Shown: positions 47,885 to 57,500 of the stretch, piece after piece
How the letters are laid out: every line of letters starts with the position of its first letter
Position numbering within the stretch: position 1 is the stretch's first letter
From: Symbiodinium natans
Taxonomy: Eukaryota > Sar > Dinophyceae > Suessiales > Symbiodiniaceae
NCBI GenBank assembly: GCA_905221605.1
Contig: CAJNDS010001502.1
Span: forward strand, 350,001 to 407,500
Direction: 5' to 3'
Length of the DNA: 57,500 nt
Notes under the pieces: generated by a model
The model's database searches: none
Told to the model about the DNA's origin: nothing
Seen by the model: the letters and a program-made list of their open reading frames with translations, nothing else
Made by a program: the position numbers and the translations under genes

Positions 47885-48315
47885 AGGCATACTTGTAGGA
47901 TCCGAACTGATTGCATCGGCATCCAGCTGGTGTCTTGATCATCGCACTGGCGCCTCATCCGCATGGGAGCCTGCTGCGACTGAGCTGCCGCAAATGGCAA
48001 TCCGCAAGCCTCCTGAAAAGCTGAACTGCGTGCAGAATCGGTTAACATGACTGACAGACGCAATCTACTGATGCCCACCCCAACACACATGGCCCGAGAT
48101 GTTCGAAAACCTAGAAAGCCTAGGGACGTAGACCCAGAGCACTGCCCGCAGGATTGCACTTGCAACAGAACATACATGTTACATGCCGCTGAGTTAAATA
48201 GCTGCGGGGGAGACTTATGGGATGGGCGTCCATCTGTCAATGCACCGGCCGGGATGTTGCAATGACTTCTGAGTTGTGCCTCTAGAATGTTCTCGGAAAA
48301 ACCTGTGCAATGCAT
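47885..48315 (-). CDS. Unknown protein, long open exon
   Basis: The minus strand is open for more than 140 codons and reads NIPAGALTDGRPSHKSPPQL, SLGFLGFRTSRAMCVGVGIS, QEACGLPFAAAQSQQAPMRM and TSWMPMQSVRILQV. An acceptor-like CTTTTCAG lies before EACGL, so this could be two exons. The frame then runs into telomere repeats, where it is not credible. A shorter plus-strand frame overlaps at 48047-48265. Confidence 0.4.
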
Positions 48316-48424
48316 CCCAAACTCTGACCCTATCCCCGAAGCCTATACGTAGCCATACAAAAGCAGAGATATAGAAAGATAACATGTGCAATCAGTATGG
48401 ATGCCTACGCACCAGGATAATTAA

Positions 48425-48619
48425 ATGGGTTCAGTGCCTCCGGCTGGTGCAGGTATCGGAGGGCCGCGTGGGCCTAGCCTCAGTGATTGGTTGCATTACT
48501 TTGGCACTGGCATGAGGAATGTAGGACGGCGTGAAAAGAAGGTCAAGGGTTGGCGTTGGCTTGGGAGTAGGATTCGGGATTTCAAGTGCTTTGTGCAGTT
48601 AATCCTTACATGCATCTGA
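48425..48619 (+). CDS. Small open frame
   Basis: An ATG-led 64-codon plus-strand frame (PSLSDWLHYFGTGMRNVGRR then KVKGWRWLGSRIRDF) has no competing minus-strand frame. It may be an exon or a small gene. No family was recognised. Confidence 0.3.
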   Translation: MGSVPPAGAGIGGPRGPSLSDWLHYFGTGMRNVGRREKKVKGWRWLGSRIRDFKCFVQLILTCI

Positions 48620-48783
48620 CTTTTTGTTCAACCTTTTCAGATCGACAGCGCATCTCCGCGACTTTACGGAAGGCTTCTGCGCGATCTAGGGGGCGTGGTT
48701 CTGTCAGACGCATGACTTGTCTCGAATGTCTTTCAGATGAGGGCAGTTTTCTCCCACCCTAAACCCTAAAGCCTAAGCCTTAC

Positions 48784-48998
48784 TCTGCCGAGGGAATCCA
48801 AGTTGCAAATCGAGTCGAGGAAGCTTGCTGAACTGTCCTGGGATGCTGCAATTCAAGAAGAGCCACTTCTGCCGGAGACTCGACATCTGAACTGCGCACT
48901 TCTGGACACCTTAAAACCCCTAAACCCCTAAACCCCTAAACAATACTTCCGCCCCAGGCGGCCATCGCCAACCTCGAAGTCTGCGCCTGCCACAGTGT
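48784..48998 (-). CDS. Two exons joined across a 40-nt variant-telomere intron
   Basis: Exon 48942-48998 reads TLWQAQTSRLAMAAWGGSI and ends ATT|GTTTAGGGG. Exon 48784-48901 begins after GTGTCCAG, reads CAVQMSSLRQKWLFLNCSIP then GQFSKLPRLDLQLGFPRQ and ends at a GTAAGG donor. Both junctions are phase 0. The intron 48902-48941 is built from octamer TTTAGGGG units. Family unknown. Confidence 0.5.
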
Positions 48999-49111
48999 CT
49001 TCACTTCAAGTCGGGGTTTTCAAGGTTCAGAGGAAGTTAGAATGGGTTTAGGGTTTAGGGTGCCCTCACAAGCTGAGAAATCAATGATGAGCTCGTCATC
49101 ATAAATCGTCA

Positions 49112-49740
49112 TCAGATGGTTGTTTGCTGCATCCGATCTCCGTATCTGCACCAGGAGCCCTCAGAGCCTGGCACCGCGAGTAGGTTGCGGTTGAAGGGCG
49201 TGTCCTCCCACTCCTCCTGGCCATCCTGGAAACGTTTTTGAAGGGATGGGTCCCGCATGGCCCTCTCATGAGAATGAGAAGTTGGCTCGGAACATCTCGG
49301 AACGTTTCATGGTTGATCTGTTGAAAGGTACCGTACTTTGGCGTCGTCTGCGCCCTCGAGCTCGTGATCTTCGGCCGTTGTTGCTTCGAATAAGGCCGAG
49401 AGGCCGATAGGCGGTTGACCTGAACTTTTCCTTTTGACACAGCCCAAGAAACGTGAAGGAAGAGGGCAAGTACGCCTCCCCCGGCCCATACTCAAGGAAC
49501 CAGAGAAGTCCGAAGACGAGAAGTTACGTTCGACCTGCGTGGGCACCATGAAGCTGGGAACACTTGCTATTTCGGGGGCTGGATCCTCGTCACCTTCCGA
49601 CATGCGTGCTGTCATCACGAACCGGCACATAATGCTTCTCTGAGGTCCTCTCGGAACTTGATGTATTTGTACCTCACCACGATGTGCATGGCATGGGTAT
49701 GGCAGGCAACATCGAGAAACTTCTATCCGTGGTGGGGAAG
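49112..49740 (-). CDS. Ser-rich and acidic protein, several exons
   Basis: Segments, in order, are 49630-49735 (THAMHIVVRYKYIKFREDLR), an ATG-led frame 49307-49630 (EGDEDPAPEIASVPSFMVPT, RNFSSSDFSGSLSMGRGRR, LFEATTAEDHELEGADDAKV), and 49112-49255 (DPSLQKRFQDGQEEWEDTPF then NRNLLAVPGSEGSW, stop). The 107-codon frame may itself be interrupted by an intron. The product looks like a phosphorylatable regulatory protein, but no domain was recognised. Confidence 0.4.
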
Positions 49741-49926
49741 GGCGAGGCTCTTGCGAGACAAGAGGCTCGAAGTACCGATAGCCTGAATGCCGAGCACACA
49801 GCGAACATCAGCGAAGCACATCATGTCCCATCAGGCCCTTCATGAATGACAAGAGAAGTACAATACAGCAGAATCCAAATTTCAACCATGGGTCCATGGT
49901 CGCTCAAGTTGACGCTAGCAGTCCAC

Positions 49927-50560
49927 CTCGGCGGCCCGTGGCAGTGAGGCATGTGGAAGCGCCAACTTCGCACTGAGAAGGACTGAGAGGCCCCACTGGC
50001 GCAAGCCAAGCTCATCTTCCGCCTCGCTGGCGGGTTGCAGCTGGATGGCCTGCATGAGCACAACTCCTGAAGCCAAAACCTCAAACCCTAAACCCTAAAA
50101 ACCCTAAAACCCCTAAACCCTATAAGAACCAAAGAGAGCACTGACTCTGCAAAAGGCAGCTTGCAGCTTTAAACCCTAAACCCTAAACCCCTAAACCCCT
50201 AAACCCCTAAACCTAAACCCTAAACCCTAAACCCTAAACCCGAAACCCTGCGCGCAAGAGTGCTGAGCACCCGGGCCTTGGACAGATCCCAGCCACCCAC
50301 AGCCGTCGCACCACCGATCAGCTTCAGCTGCTCGCCTTCAAGGGAGGGGTTTAGGGTTTAGGGTTTAGGGTTTAGGGTTTAGGGTTTAGGGTTTAGGGTT
50401 TAGGGTTTAGGGATAAGCCCATGCCCCAGTCTTATGATTCAAGTACTGGAAAAAATGGGTTACCAAAAAAATACTTGGGTGCAGGATTCGACTGAGCGGC
50501 TTGGGGCGGTGTTCGCCAAAACGAAGAACCTGTACATCCAGGTGCCAGGTCCATGCGAGC
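49927..50560 (-). CDS. Protein with a starch-binding-like motif and two telomere introns
   Basis: Exons 50247-50335, 50119-50166 and 49927-50049 join in phase 0. They read QLKLIGGATAVGGWDLSKAR, LQAAFCRVSALFGSYR and AIQLQPASEAEDELGLRQWG then LSVLLSAKLALPHASLP. The block LIGGATAVGGWD resembles the L.G....GGWD motif of carbohydrate-binding/SusE-like beta-sandwich domains; that is a tentative match. An upstream exon (about 50470-50560) reads WMYRFFVLANTAPSRSVESC. Introns 50167-50246 and 50050-50118 are mainly TTTAGGG repeats, with donors GTTTCGGG and GTTTAGGG. Confidence 0.55.
50346..50412 (+). repeat. TTTAGGG array, nine units
   Basis: A perfect array upstream of exon 50247-50335; on the gene strand it is CCCTAAA on the acceptor side of the intron. 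Confidence 0.9.
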
Positions 50561-50599
50561 CTGGCTAGTGGCTGGCATTGTTTCGGGTTTAGGGTTTAG

Positions 50600-50870
50600 G
50601 GTTTATGAACTGCGTGAGGTTCTTGGTCGTCTTGATTTGGGTCGCAGTTGGTGACATCCACAAATAATGAACTCAAGTCACATGGTCAAGCGATCCCGGC
50701 CTTTGCGTCGGAAGCTTCGGTTGAGGAGCTCTTGAGCCAAATTCATGTACAGACACTTCTTATGTCCCCACGCTGAAAGGTATTCGTACTCTGCGAGTAT
50801 CTGTAATCTGGGTACACTAAGGAGGTATGTTGCTTGGACATCAAGGGAAGGGGTCGAAAACGGAGACAAA
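50600..50870 (-). CDS. Coding-like exons
   Basis: The minus strand reads DVQATYLLSVPRLQILAEYE then NLAQELLNRSFRRKGRDRL (50690-50845) and DVTNCDPNQDDQEPHAV (50600-50660). They may be upstream exons of the gene at 49.9-50.6 kb. Confidence 0.35.
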
Positions 50871-50886
50871 TGAAGTACAAAATGGC

Positions 50887-50962
50887 CCTACGCCCTAAAG
50901 GCCTATAAGCCCTCTAAGCCCTATAAGCCCTCTAAGCCCTATAAGCCCTATAAGCCCTTCTA
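50887..50962 (+). repeat. Nonameric variant telomere array
   Basis: CCCTATAAG and CCCTCTAAG units of 9 nt alternate over about 75 nt. Confidence 0.9.
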
Positions 50963-50984
50963 GCAAAACCTCCTGGACCCCCCG

Positions 50985-51277
50985 ACTTCGGGGAGGAGAG
51001 ACTGCTGGCCTGATCCCGCTGTCGACGCAGCTGCATGATCTGCTGGCTCAGGTCCCCCCTGCCCTGGCAGAAAGATCCAACCTAACGATAAACACTAAAC
51101 CCTAAACCCTAAACCCTAAACGGCCCTAAACCCTAAAGGTGAGGGTTTCATCTGTCCAGCTTCCGCCGCCTCTTATCTACCTCAGCGCACTCTTCCGCAG
51201 CAACATGTTCTAGGAGAGAAACATCAACCAAAGTACCAAGACCCCTTTGTGCCAGTTTACTCGCCATCTGCGCAAAG

Positions 51278-51327
<50 letters not shown>

Positions 51328-52520
51328 GTATATATATATATGTATGTATGATATGTCCTTTCTGCATCAACATGCACTTGTGCAGGAGGTGTTGGTCTCT
51401 TCGCAGATTCGGAACAAAAGTAACTTGAACAAGCAAACTTGAAGGACTCACAGAGTGCAGCAATCATCGTCACGGCTGCCTCGTCAAAAGCTGCATGTTG
51501 CAAGTCTTCCTTTGCCTCGGTGAAACATTAAGAAAGCCACAACAAGTCACTGCAGACCGCGGCGAATACTGCGCTCATGGGCTGAAGACTGAGAAGGTCA
51601 CTTGTTGCAGGTGCTGGTTCAGCTGGACCTGCAGGGGCTATGGCTCCGTGACGCAACTTCTCTTTGCGCCTGCTGCTGCAGCGAACTTGTTCACTTTCAC
51701 TTCGGTTCTTCTATGTGCCAAGAAGGGAAATATGGCCCTCCTATGCCTTTCTCACAACCGCATGTGCCAATGCAGCTGCTGCCTTCTCTCTTTCGAACTC
51801 TTGCCGCTCACGGGTGAGGGCCTTGCAACGCAAAGGCTTATAGTGCAGACATGCGCTGCGCCGTACTTCGCTTATCTGGTAGATCAAGCCTGCAGCCCAT
51901 AAAGACTGATAGAGCCTCTACCCTGCACACCTGATCACGTGCATAGTGTGAGTGCAACTGGACGTCTTGAATCAAACTGTGGCTGCATCGATCAATACGG
52001 CTATGCTTGAAGCCGAGCACGCCTCTCTACGAACGGTTGCTTGGTCCTGTTCGTGTGCACAAGACCAAGGCGTGCATTTTCACGGCCTCGGACAAGGCCG
52101 CCACCTCACCACTGAGTGCCTGAGAATGAGGAGTTCCTTTGAATTAGGGGCCCAGCCTCAGGAACAACTAAACCCGAAACCCGAAACCCTAAACCCTAAA
52201 CCCTAAACAATAACTCCAAGGGCTCCGGACCGCTGTGTTTCCATGCATGACGAGGCGGGGAGGACAGGCTGGGACATGGGCTTGCGCACTGCGTCATGCG
52301 AAACCCTCTGCGGGGTCGTAAATGCTCTGCCACAGGGTGTAATCGCTCACACTCGGACAAGCCAGGCGAGGCACACAGGTTCCACAGTCTCAACATCGCC
52401 ACAGGGTTTAGGGTTTAGGGTTTAGGGTCCGACTTCTTGTGTCGCGCCTTCGTAGCGCTATGCGAGTGCGCGGCTCGCTCTGCCTCCAAAGCACAGCAGG
52501 CATGGTAAAACAGCACCTGG
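50985..52520 (-). CDS. Coiled-coil protein, many small exons
   Basis: Exons, in order, are about 52456-52520 (FYHACCALEAERAAHSHSATK is split over this exon), 52209-52307 (RVSHDAVRKPMSQPVLPASS then CMETQRSGALGVI), 52066-52119 (ALSGEVAALSEAVKMHAL), about 51980-52030 (ACSASSIAVLIDAAT), about 51930-51963 (VQLHSHYARDQ), about 51755-51840 (CKALTRERQEFEREKAAAAL), 51600-51640 (VQLNQHLQQVTFS), about 51160-51218 (HVAAEECAEVDKRRRKLD) and about 50990-51050 (QIMQLRRQRDQASSLSS). Exons 52209-52307 and 52066-52119 are phased exactly across the telomere intron 52120-52208. Heptad-rich stretches indicate a coiled coil, perhaps cytoskeletal. Family not recognised. Confidence 0.5.
51285..51340. repeat. (CA)n-(TA)n microsatellite
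   Basis: CACACA then TATATA runs lie in what is probably an intron of the coiled-coil gene. Confidence 0.9.
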
Positions 52521-52559
52521 GATCGACACTTAGCAGCCGATCTCGTGCTGGACTGCACG

Positions 52560-52655
52560 AGCACTATTATTATTCTTGTTACTTGCTATTACTATTTTTT
52601 CTTATTTTTATGACTGACTATTATTACCTTTCCGATTATTATTACGATTACTATT
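52560..52655. repeat. (ATT)n-rich tract
   Basis: ATTATTATT, TTATTTTT and TATTATTACG runs give low-complexity Tyr-rich frames that are not genes. Confidence 0.85.
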
Positions 52656-52795
52656 AAGTTATGCCAAAACAGGGCTCATGCATGCATGCCACGGTCGATG
52701 ACCAGCTGCCTTGAGCTGATCCTGCGCCATCGTCAATCGAGCTTTCAGCACCTGCGCATATCGATGGATTCCTTCCACAGCTGGATAAGGTAAAT

Positions 52796-52945
52796 CCTAA
52801 ACCCCATAAACCCTATAAACCCTATAAAACCCTATAAAACTCTATAAAACCCTAAAGAAACCTATAAACCCTATAAACCCTATAAACCCTATAAGCCCTA
52901 TAAGCCCTATAAACCCTCTAAACCCTATAAACCCTAAACCCATAG
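52796..52945 (+). repeat. CCCTATAAA nonamer array
   Basis: About 15 units of CCCTATAAA with CCCTATAAG and CCCTCTAAA variants. It is immediately 3' (gene sense) of the exon ending at 52946. Confidence 0.95.
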
Positions 52946-53250
52946 CTAGCTCCAAAGCACACCAAATGCCTCCAGCTCTTCCTCCAAGCGCTTCTTGGAT
53001 GCAGTCAGCGCAGCACCTTCAGCCAAGCTCGGTTCAGGTCGTGTGGCTTCAGGATATGTCATGAGTCGTGCCCCGCGGTTCCCAAAGCACTGGAGGACGG
53101 CTGCCGTGTGCCTTCTAACCGCGCGCCGGCGGCATCATCATGGGCATCCGAGGCGACGACAGCTGTACCTTCTGAACGCACACATGTTCGAAAAAAGACT
53201 CTTTACGTTAGCATGTTCTGAGACTAAACCCTATGAACCCGAAACCCTAC
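52946..53250 (-). CDS. C-terminal exons of a helical protein
   Basis: Exon 52946 to about 53090 follows GTCCTCCAG, reads CFGNRGARLMTYPEATRPEP then SLAEGAALTASKKRLEEELE and AFGVLWS, and meets TAG at 52946. An upstream segment, TAVVASDAHDDAAGARL (53105-53165), may be the preceding exon. Family not recognised. Confidence 0.5.
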
Positions 53251-53654
53251 ACTGAGTAGTGGCATGTAGAGCTTGGTGGGCGTTCCCCTATGCCTTGGGA
53301 CAGCCCCCCCCCCCCCCCCCTCCCCCCTTTCGGAACAACAAGGGATCAGGTCCGACATCAAACTAACATCCCTTCAATCTCCCTGCAACATCCCTAAACC
53401 CTAAACCCTAAACCCTTGCAACTGCAAGATTGCAAGCCTGAGGCCCCAAAGAACATCCCCGTCACTTTCGAAGCCAATTGTCCTCACTATCAGAGAGAGG
53501 AAGTAGGCGTTGCTACCTGAAGTCCTGAGGCAAACCTTTACCAAATCAAAACCCCCTTAAGACTAAACCCCTAACGAATAATACCCAGCCCTCCTTTCCC
53601 CCTAAACCCTAAACCCTAAACACTAAACCCTAAACCCCCAACTAAGAACCAGGG

Positions 53655-54102
53655 GGTTAACACTCTCCTGGCCTTCTGTGGGCCGCATCTCCTCGTGCGG
53701 CGAGGCCCAGGTTGACTCGGCCGCGGCACGGGCGGCTTGCGCCATGCTCGTGGCGGTGCCTCGGGCCCCGGGTTTAGGGGTTTAGGGGTTTAGGGGTTTA
53801 GGGGTTTAGGGGTTTAGGGGTTTAGGGGTTTAGGGGTTTAGGGTGATTGAAGGGTTCCTGCCCTGGATGTTCCTTGTTGTGTTGTTATGGTAGGGGTTAT
53901 TGTCACAACCAATATGGTAGGGATTTAATTGTCGCAGCCAATAAGAAACCCAAACTAGCACAAACAGTCGTCTGAGCGACAGAAACATCTTGATTACTCT
54001 GTACCAATGCGAGCTTGGATATGTTTGGCTGTGCCAACTCGAATGCGCAAGAACTACCGGGTTTCTGCCCTCACGCCCAAAGACATCCAGGGTCATCCGC
54101 AC
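53655..54102 (-). CDS. Two coding-like segments around an octamer array
   Basis: About 53860-54100 reads RMTLDVFGREGRNPVVLAHS then HWYRVIKMFLSLRRLFVLVW. About 53655-53755 reads MAQAARAAAESTWASPHEEM then RPTEGQESVNP. The 70-nt CCCCTAAA array between them would be intronic. Confidence 0.35.
53768..53840 (+). repeat. TTTAGGGG octamer array
   Basis: Nine near-perfect octamers. Confidence 0.95.
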
Positions 54103-54218
54103 GAGCTAGCGAGTCCCATACATCCCATATACTATTGGAAGGGGCCGAGGTGCTCCTTTTAGTTGTGCTGCTGGTACTGCAGTGATGTCTCCCGTTTAGC
54201 TTTAGACAAAGGTGACAG

Positions 54219-54643
54219 TGGCCATATTACACCATCAATGAAAACCATGGCAGGGACTCGCCCAAAACAAACTTTCCACCAAGCCGCCAAACAACCTCGT
54301 CGCCTCAGTTATACTGCCATGCCGTTTTCATGAGGGTGGTGGACAAAGCAAGAGTGGACAGGTGGCTGACATGTGCCCAACCTGAAGTTGCACAAAGGAT
54401 CGTCATCTTCAGGTATGACTATCTGCTACTGTAGCCAGGACGTGCGAAAGCACCGTGTCAGTACATTGCTACCTCGCACGAATCCTTCAGGCCCAGGCTG
54501 TAGAGAACATGGACACCGCCTGCGCCGACGATTCGTCACGGCCGCCCTGCTCCCGGCTATCCTCAGCAAAGCATGCCGCCCTGGGACTTATCCTTTGGGG
54601 GCTGACCCTAGCCCAAACAAAGTTAACAGCTTTTGGTATGTAA
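54219..54643 (+). CDS. Small protein with C-terminal hydrophobic helix, 26-nt intron
   Basis: Exon 54219-54412 (acceptor AAGGTGACAG) reads YYTINENHGRDSPKTNFPP, LYCHAVFMRVVDKARVDRWL and QPEVAQRIVIF. Exon 54439-54643 reads CESTVSVHCYLARILQAQAV and HAALGLILWGLTLAQTKL, ending at TAA. They join in phase 2 by removing 54413-54438, a 26-nt GT-AG intron; reading through would meet a stop. The hydrophobic stretch near the end could be a membrane anchor. The N-terminus may lie upstream. Family unknown. Confidence 0.6.
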
Positions 54644-54781
54644 CCAGATCAGAAAGGTTGCATCGCTTAAAATCGGGTGTGACGGGTGTCAGGGCATCTT
54701 CACCTTAAACTTTACAGATCTTTACAGTAAGCACCAGGAAGTTTCAACATGGTTTAAGGATGATTAGAGCTGGGATTCCCT

Positions 54782-55030
54782 TTGGTACACCTTTTGGGGT
54801 ACGGGGATAAGGATGTCCCAACTTTTTGGAGTTTACTGTATCCCAAGCTGCCCTCATCCTCGGTTCGCAGGGTTATAGGCTCATGGGAAACCGTTTTCTT
54901 CGTGTGGGGTCCCATGCTTTTGAGACATAAGGCAGCCATAGTTCGTCAACCGAGTGGGCAAGTTTGTCGAACATCAGAACAGAAGCGACGGCAATGTGTC
55001 TGTGTCCTTCATCCTGCCTTCAAGTCCTAG
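54782..55030 (+). CDS. Open frame of 82 codons
   Basis: The plus strand reads YGDKDVPTFWSLLYPKLPSS, VIGSWETVFFVWGPMLLRHK and GQVCRTSEQKRRQCVCVLH to a stop. It is tandem with the preceding plus-strand gene. A minus-strand frame overlaps. Family unknown. Confidence 0.4.
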   Translation: MVHLLGYGDKDVPTFWSLLYPKLPSSSVRRVIGSWETVFFVWGPMLLRHKAAIVRQPSGQVCRTSEQKRRQCVCVLHPAFKS

Positions 55031-55149
55031 GGTTTAGGGCTTTTTTTAGGGTTTAGGGTTTAGGGTTTTAGGGTTTAGGGTTTCCACTAGGTTAGTCCAA
55101 TGCGTTCTGCAGCACCACATGATGACATGTCATCTGACAAGATATCTTG

Positions 55150-55252
55150 TTGCGTTCCCCCCGTCTACTAACACTCCTTCCTTGGGATTCTAGTACCCCC
55201 TATGATCATACCGATTAAGTACTCTTTAAGTATAAGGGGGAACCTCCCCAAA
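55150..55252. mobile_element. MITE-H copy
   Basis: GTTCCCCCCGTCTACTAAC at left and TATAAGGGGGAACCTCCCC at right. It adjoins the minus-strand exon 55255-55350 (VVKPPEVLRGGATLTSTW). Confidence 0.65.
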
Positions 55253-55254
55253 GA

Positions 55255-56130
55255 TGCCCAAGGTGCGGTTGCAGCAGCTTTTTCATGGGCCACGTCGAGG
55301 TCAAAGTCGCCCCACCCCTCAGCACCTCAGGAGGCTTCACAACTTCGTTGGGGGGTTTAGGGTTTAGGGTTTAGGGTTTAGGGTTTAGGGTTTAGGGTTT
55401 AGGGTTAGGGTTTAGGGTTTAGGTTTCCGAAAATGGGGGGGGGGGGGGGGGGGGGGGCACCCATTTTTGGGGGTCCCTTTGAATTAAAGGGCATTTGGGG
55501 GGTAGAAAAGGGGAACCCCCTATTTGGGGAAATGCCCGTTTAGCAGTGCGAGTAGAGGACTTCGATGCGACGCCCGTCTCATGGTGAAGCCGCTAAAAAT
55601 TCCATGAAGTCATGCCATCAAAGTGCAGTGGTGTATGAAGCCTCATCTTGCACTACGAAAGATTCAGGTTTGGGGTTTAGGGCTCCTTACTTGCATGTTA
55701 CGATCAAACTACTGCTGGAACCAGATCGCCGCATGCAATCCTGAACGAACTAGCCTTAAGTTCTTGCAGCCTCTCATGTTCTCCAACATCATCCTGTTGT
55801 AAAAGGCCTCGAAACGACAATGAGGATGGAACGCCTTTCCCCAAGTGCAAATGAAACGTCGGTTTTCGCATAGGCGCCTGTCTCATCATAACAATGACTA
55901 CTATTTGCTTAAGACCCCCCCACCCCCCCCACCCCCCCGACAAAAAAAAACACAATAATCACTATATCACCCTTATGAGGAAGAAATATTTTTTGGTTCT
56001 AAAGCAATTGGTAGATGATAACAATGCTTCCGGCTCAGGGCGCCTCTGCTCTCGTCCGCCGCCCTCGAGGCAGGCTCCTTGGCTTCGGAATTTCTGACGC
56101 GTGCCGCGCAAGGTGGCATGCTTCCAGGCC
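55255..56130 (-). CDS. Series of minus-strand exons, unknown
   Basis: Segments, in order, are about 56025-56125 (RVRNSEAKEPASRAADESRG), about 55755-55800 (DDVGEHERLQELK, acceptor TTTTACAACAG, GC donor), 55612-55668 (PESFVVQDEASYTTAL) and 55255-55348 (VVKPPEVLRGGATLTSTWPM then KKLLQP). MITE-E (55907-56013), MITE-C2 (55425-55545) and telomere arrays (55352-55420) lie between them. Junctions are not all phased. Confidence 0.4.
55352..55420 (+). repeat. TTTAGGG array
   Basis: About ten units with one hexamer, followed by a 22-base poly-G run at 55436-55458. Confidence 0.95.
55907..56013. mobile_element. MITE-E copy
   Basis: TTTGCTTAAGACCCCCCCAC at left and TTTTTTGGTTCTAAAGCAAT at right, with CACCCTTATGAGGAAG inside. 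Confidence 0.65.
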
Positions 56131-56230
56131 GAAGTTTCAGGGCCTCAAAAGCACATGGGAATCCCCCCCCCCCCACACCCTTTTTTGAACAGGGGCTGTG
56201 GGGGGCCCTAAACCCTCAAGCCGAAACCCT

Positions 56231-56610
56231 AAACCGCTGCGCGCTGATTTGCATGCTCAAAAAGTGTCACTTGCGCTGTGTGGTTTCGATTCTGTCCATC
56301 TGCAAACGCCCGCAATCAGACGGCAGTCCGGACGTCGCGATTCAAACCTACTTGGAGGTTCATAGGCAGTTCTAAGTAGGCTTAGAAGTATGGGAATGAT
56401 ACTTTTAGCATCTTTTAAACCCGATTTAGGGTACTTATCGCCCTACTTATAACTACCCATGAACCTTCAGTACAGCACGACAACAAAAAGCCTTCTGCTC
56501 ACATCAACCCAACGCCCAGGGCCAGGCAAGGCGCTGCAGTTGGTGCTGCCTCATCGAATTGGAAGTCGTCCCAGCCCTCGCCTGCCCCGCACGCGCAGTC
56601 TGTAGACTTC
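56231..56610 (-). CDS. Acidic exon and partner around a MITE-A
   Basis: The minus-strand segment about 56505-56605 reads GAGEGWDDFQFDEAAPTAA and ends with donor GTGAGC. After the MITE-A acceptor CCTCCAAG it can continue as FESRRPDCRLIAGVCRWTES in phase. The plus strand also gives a phased solution (SPDVAIQTYLE, then YSTTTKSLLL) using both MITE ends, so orientation is not settled. The minus reading has the more protein-like composition. Confidence 0.4.
56351..56470. mobile_element. MITE-A copy at a splice junction
   Basis: TA|CTTGGAGGTTCATAGGCAG at left and AACTACCCATGAACCTTCAG|TA at right, with an apparent TA target duplication. Confidence 0.75.
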
Positions 56611-56708
56611 TACTTGGGGGGTTGTGCGATCTTAGGGGTACCTTGTTGGGGTCCTATATCGTAATGGGATCCTACTATTTGGGGTCCCTATGATGATAAA
56701 CCCCCCAC
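56608..56708. mobile_element. MITE-C copy
   Basis: GGGGGGTTGTGCGATCTTAG at left and TGATGATAAACCCCCC at right, with TTGTTGGGGTCC and GGGATCCTACTATTTGGGG inside. Confidence 0.65.
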
Positions 56709-56709
56709 T

Positions 56710-57120
56710 TGGGAATGTGCACAGGCCCAGGGCTTGTCGGAGTGGCCATCAGATTGGTGGAGAATGTTAAGGGCAGATGTGGTACGGCAGTTACGCTATC
56801 ATGGTCTGTGGGGGCATTCAGTTTGAACCTAGGGCCGCTGTTCTTCGGGGGAGCTCAGTCAGGGTCCGAGTGAGGCAAGTGCTGAGGATTTGAAAACCCG
56901 ACCTTTAAGTGTTGCCTGGTCCACTCTAAACTTCTTAGTGCGCTGTCATGACACCGACAAGCCTGGCACATCAAACCACGAACCCAAGTGAGGCATGATC
57001 TATAGTTTATGGTTTAGGGTTTAGGGACCGGCCCTTGGTGCTTGAAGACAGCTTCAAAAGTTAAGTGCTCCAACCGTCAATTCTTGACAACTCCCTTAAC
57101 TTCTGCAAAGCATGAGAGAT
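56710..57120. other. No gene resolved
   Basis: Unique sequence with one short TTTAGGG tract (57011-57026). I found no exon with splice signals. Confidence 0.4.
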
Positions 57121-57215
57121 GGGGGTTTACGATGAGAAGGGGCCCCTCATATAGACCCCCCAAATAGTAGGATCCCCTTGTAATGAGGACCCCAACCCGA
57201 ATATCGTAACCCCAT
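57121..57215. mobile_element. MITE-C copy
   Basis: GGGGGTTTACGATGAGAAGG at left and AATATCGTAACCCCATG at right, with CCCCAAATAGTAGGATCCCC inside, inverted relative to 56608-56708. Confidence 0.75.
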
Positions 57216-57500
57216 GTCTACAATCCAAAGAAGCACCCCAGCTTGAAGGCACTTCCTCCGAAGCATAGAAGGTTCGCGCCAACAGCCCTAAACCCTAAAC
57301 CTTAAACCCTGAATCCTAAACCCTAAACCCGAAACCCTACCGCTGAACAACCCTGAGGTGCTTTCTCTTACCATGTAGAGACTCCTTCCCGACCCTTCCA
57401 TCTGAGCACTTTGGTCTACATGTTTGGAGGTGATGCATTAATGTCGTATCCTGATTAGTCTGGACCCCTCCAATAATGAAAAGTTTTCCAAAAACTATTC
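57216..57500. other. Telomere tract and unassigned end of window
   Basis: CCCTAAA variants occur at 57286-57340. The remainder shows no recognisable gene. Confidence 0.4.

Overview
Organism and overall character. The window reads as nuclear DNA of a dinoflagellate, most likely a symbiotic (Symbiodiniaceae-type) lineage. The evidence is many short coding exons separated by small introns, splice donors that are GT but very often GC and occasionally GA, interstitial arrays of the TTTAGGG telomere motif in both orientations, tandemly arranged same-strand genes, and no prokaryotic operon, ribosome-binding-site or insertion-sequence structure. I saw no tRNA, rRNA, CRISPR array or virus. Almost no gene is one open frame, so coding regions were assembled by hand from codon openness, splice signals and reading phase. 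Names are given only where a conserved motif is visible.

Layout. From 1 to about 18.7 kb everything I can orient is on the minus strand: PDZ and degenerate-glutaredoxin exons (0.9-2.5 kb), a small membrane protein and a short gene (4.1-5.1 kb), the ciliary coiled-coil gene CFAP184/CCDC96 (8.3-10.4 kb), a ten-exon uncharacterised gene (11.2-13.5 kb) and its probable upstream exons (to 17.0 kb), a sulfotransferase (17.1-18.1 kb) and one more gene (18.2-18.7 kb). From 19 to 40 kb strands alternate: LRR exons (27.5-27.95 kb, minus), a plus-strand gene (28.8-30.4 kb) facing an acidic minus-strand gene (30.8-34.1 kb), then two well-resolved plus-strand genes (34.45-35.53 and 35.75-36.81 kb) and a plus-strand gene end at 37.9 kb. 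From 41 to 54 kb most exons are minus strand, with a plus-strand gene ending at 43,340 tail-to-tail with a minus-strand gene ending at 43,348. Plus-strand genes return at 54.2-55.0 kb.

What stands out. The introns are largely built from two kinds of repeated DNA. (1) Arrays of TTTAGGG, whose GTTTAGGG phase supplies the splice donor; one intron (4401-4465) is about 95% telomere repeat, and others of 22-80 nt are mostly repeat. (2) Short non-autonomous inverted-repeat elements (at least nine families, here MITE-A to MITE-I) that nearly fill introns. In MITE-A the terminal repeat carries a donor (CTTGGAG|GTTCATGG) and its reverse complement carries an acceptor (CCTCCAAG|), so either orientation can be spliced. 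One small gene (4.1-4.5 kb) has one intron of each kind, and one intron (37,728-37,847) is a MITE followed directly by a telomere array. Very short introns (19-35 nt) also recur. I interpret the region as a showcase of introner-like intron gain by MITEs and by telomere-repeat addition. Exon chains and splice sites are manual and need transcript data.
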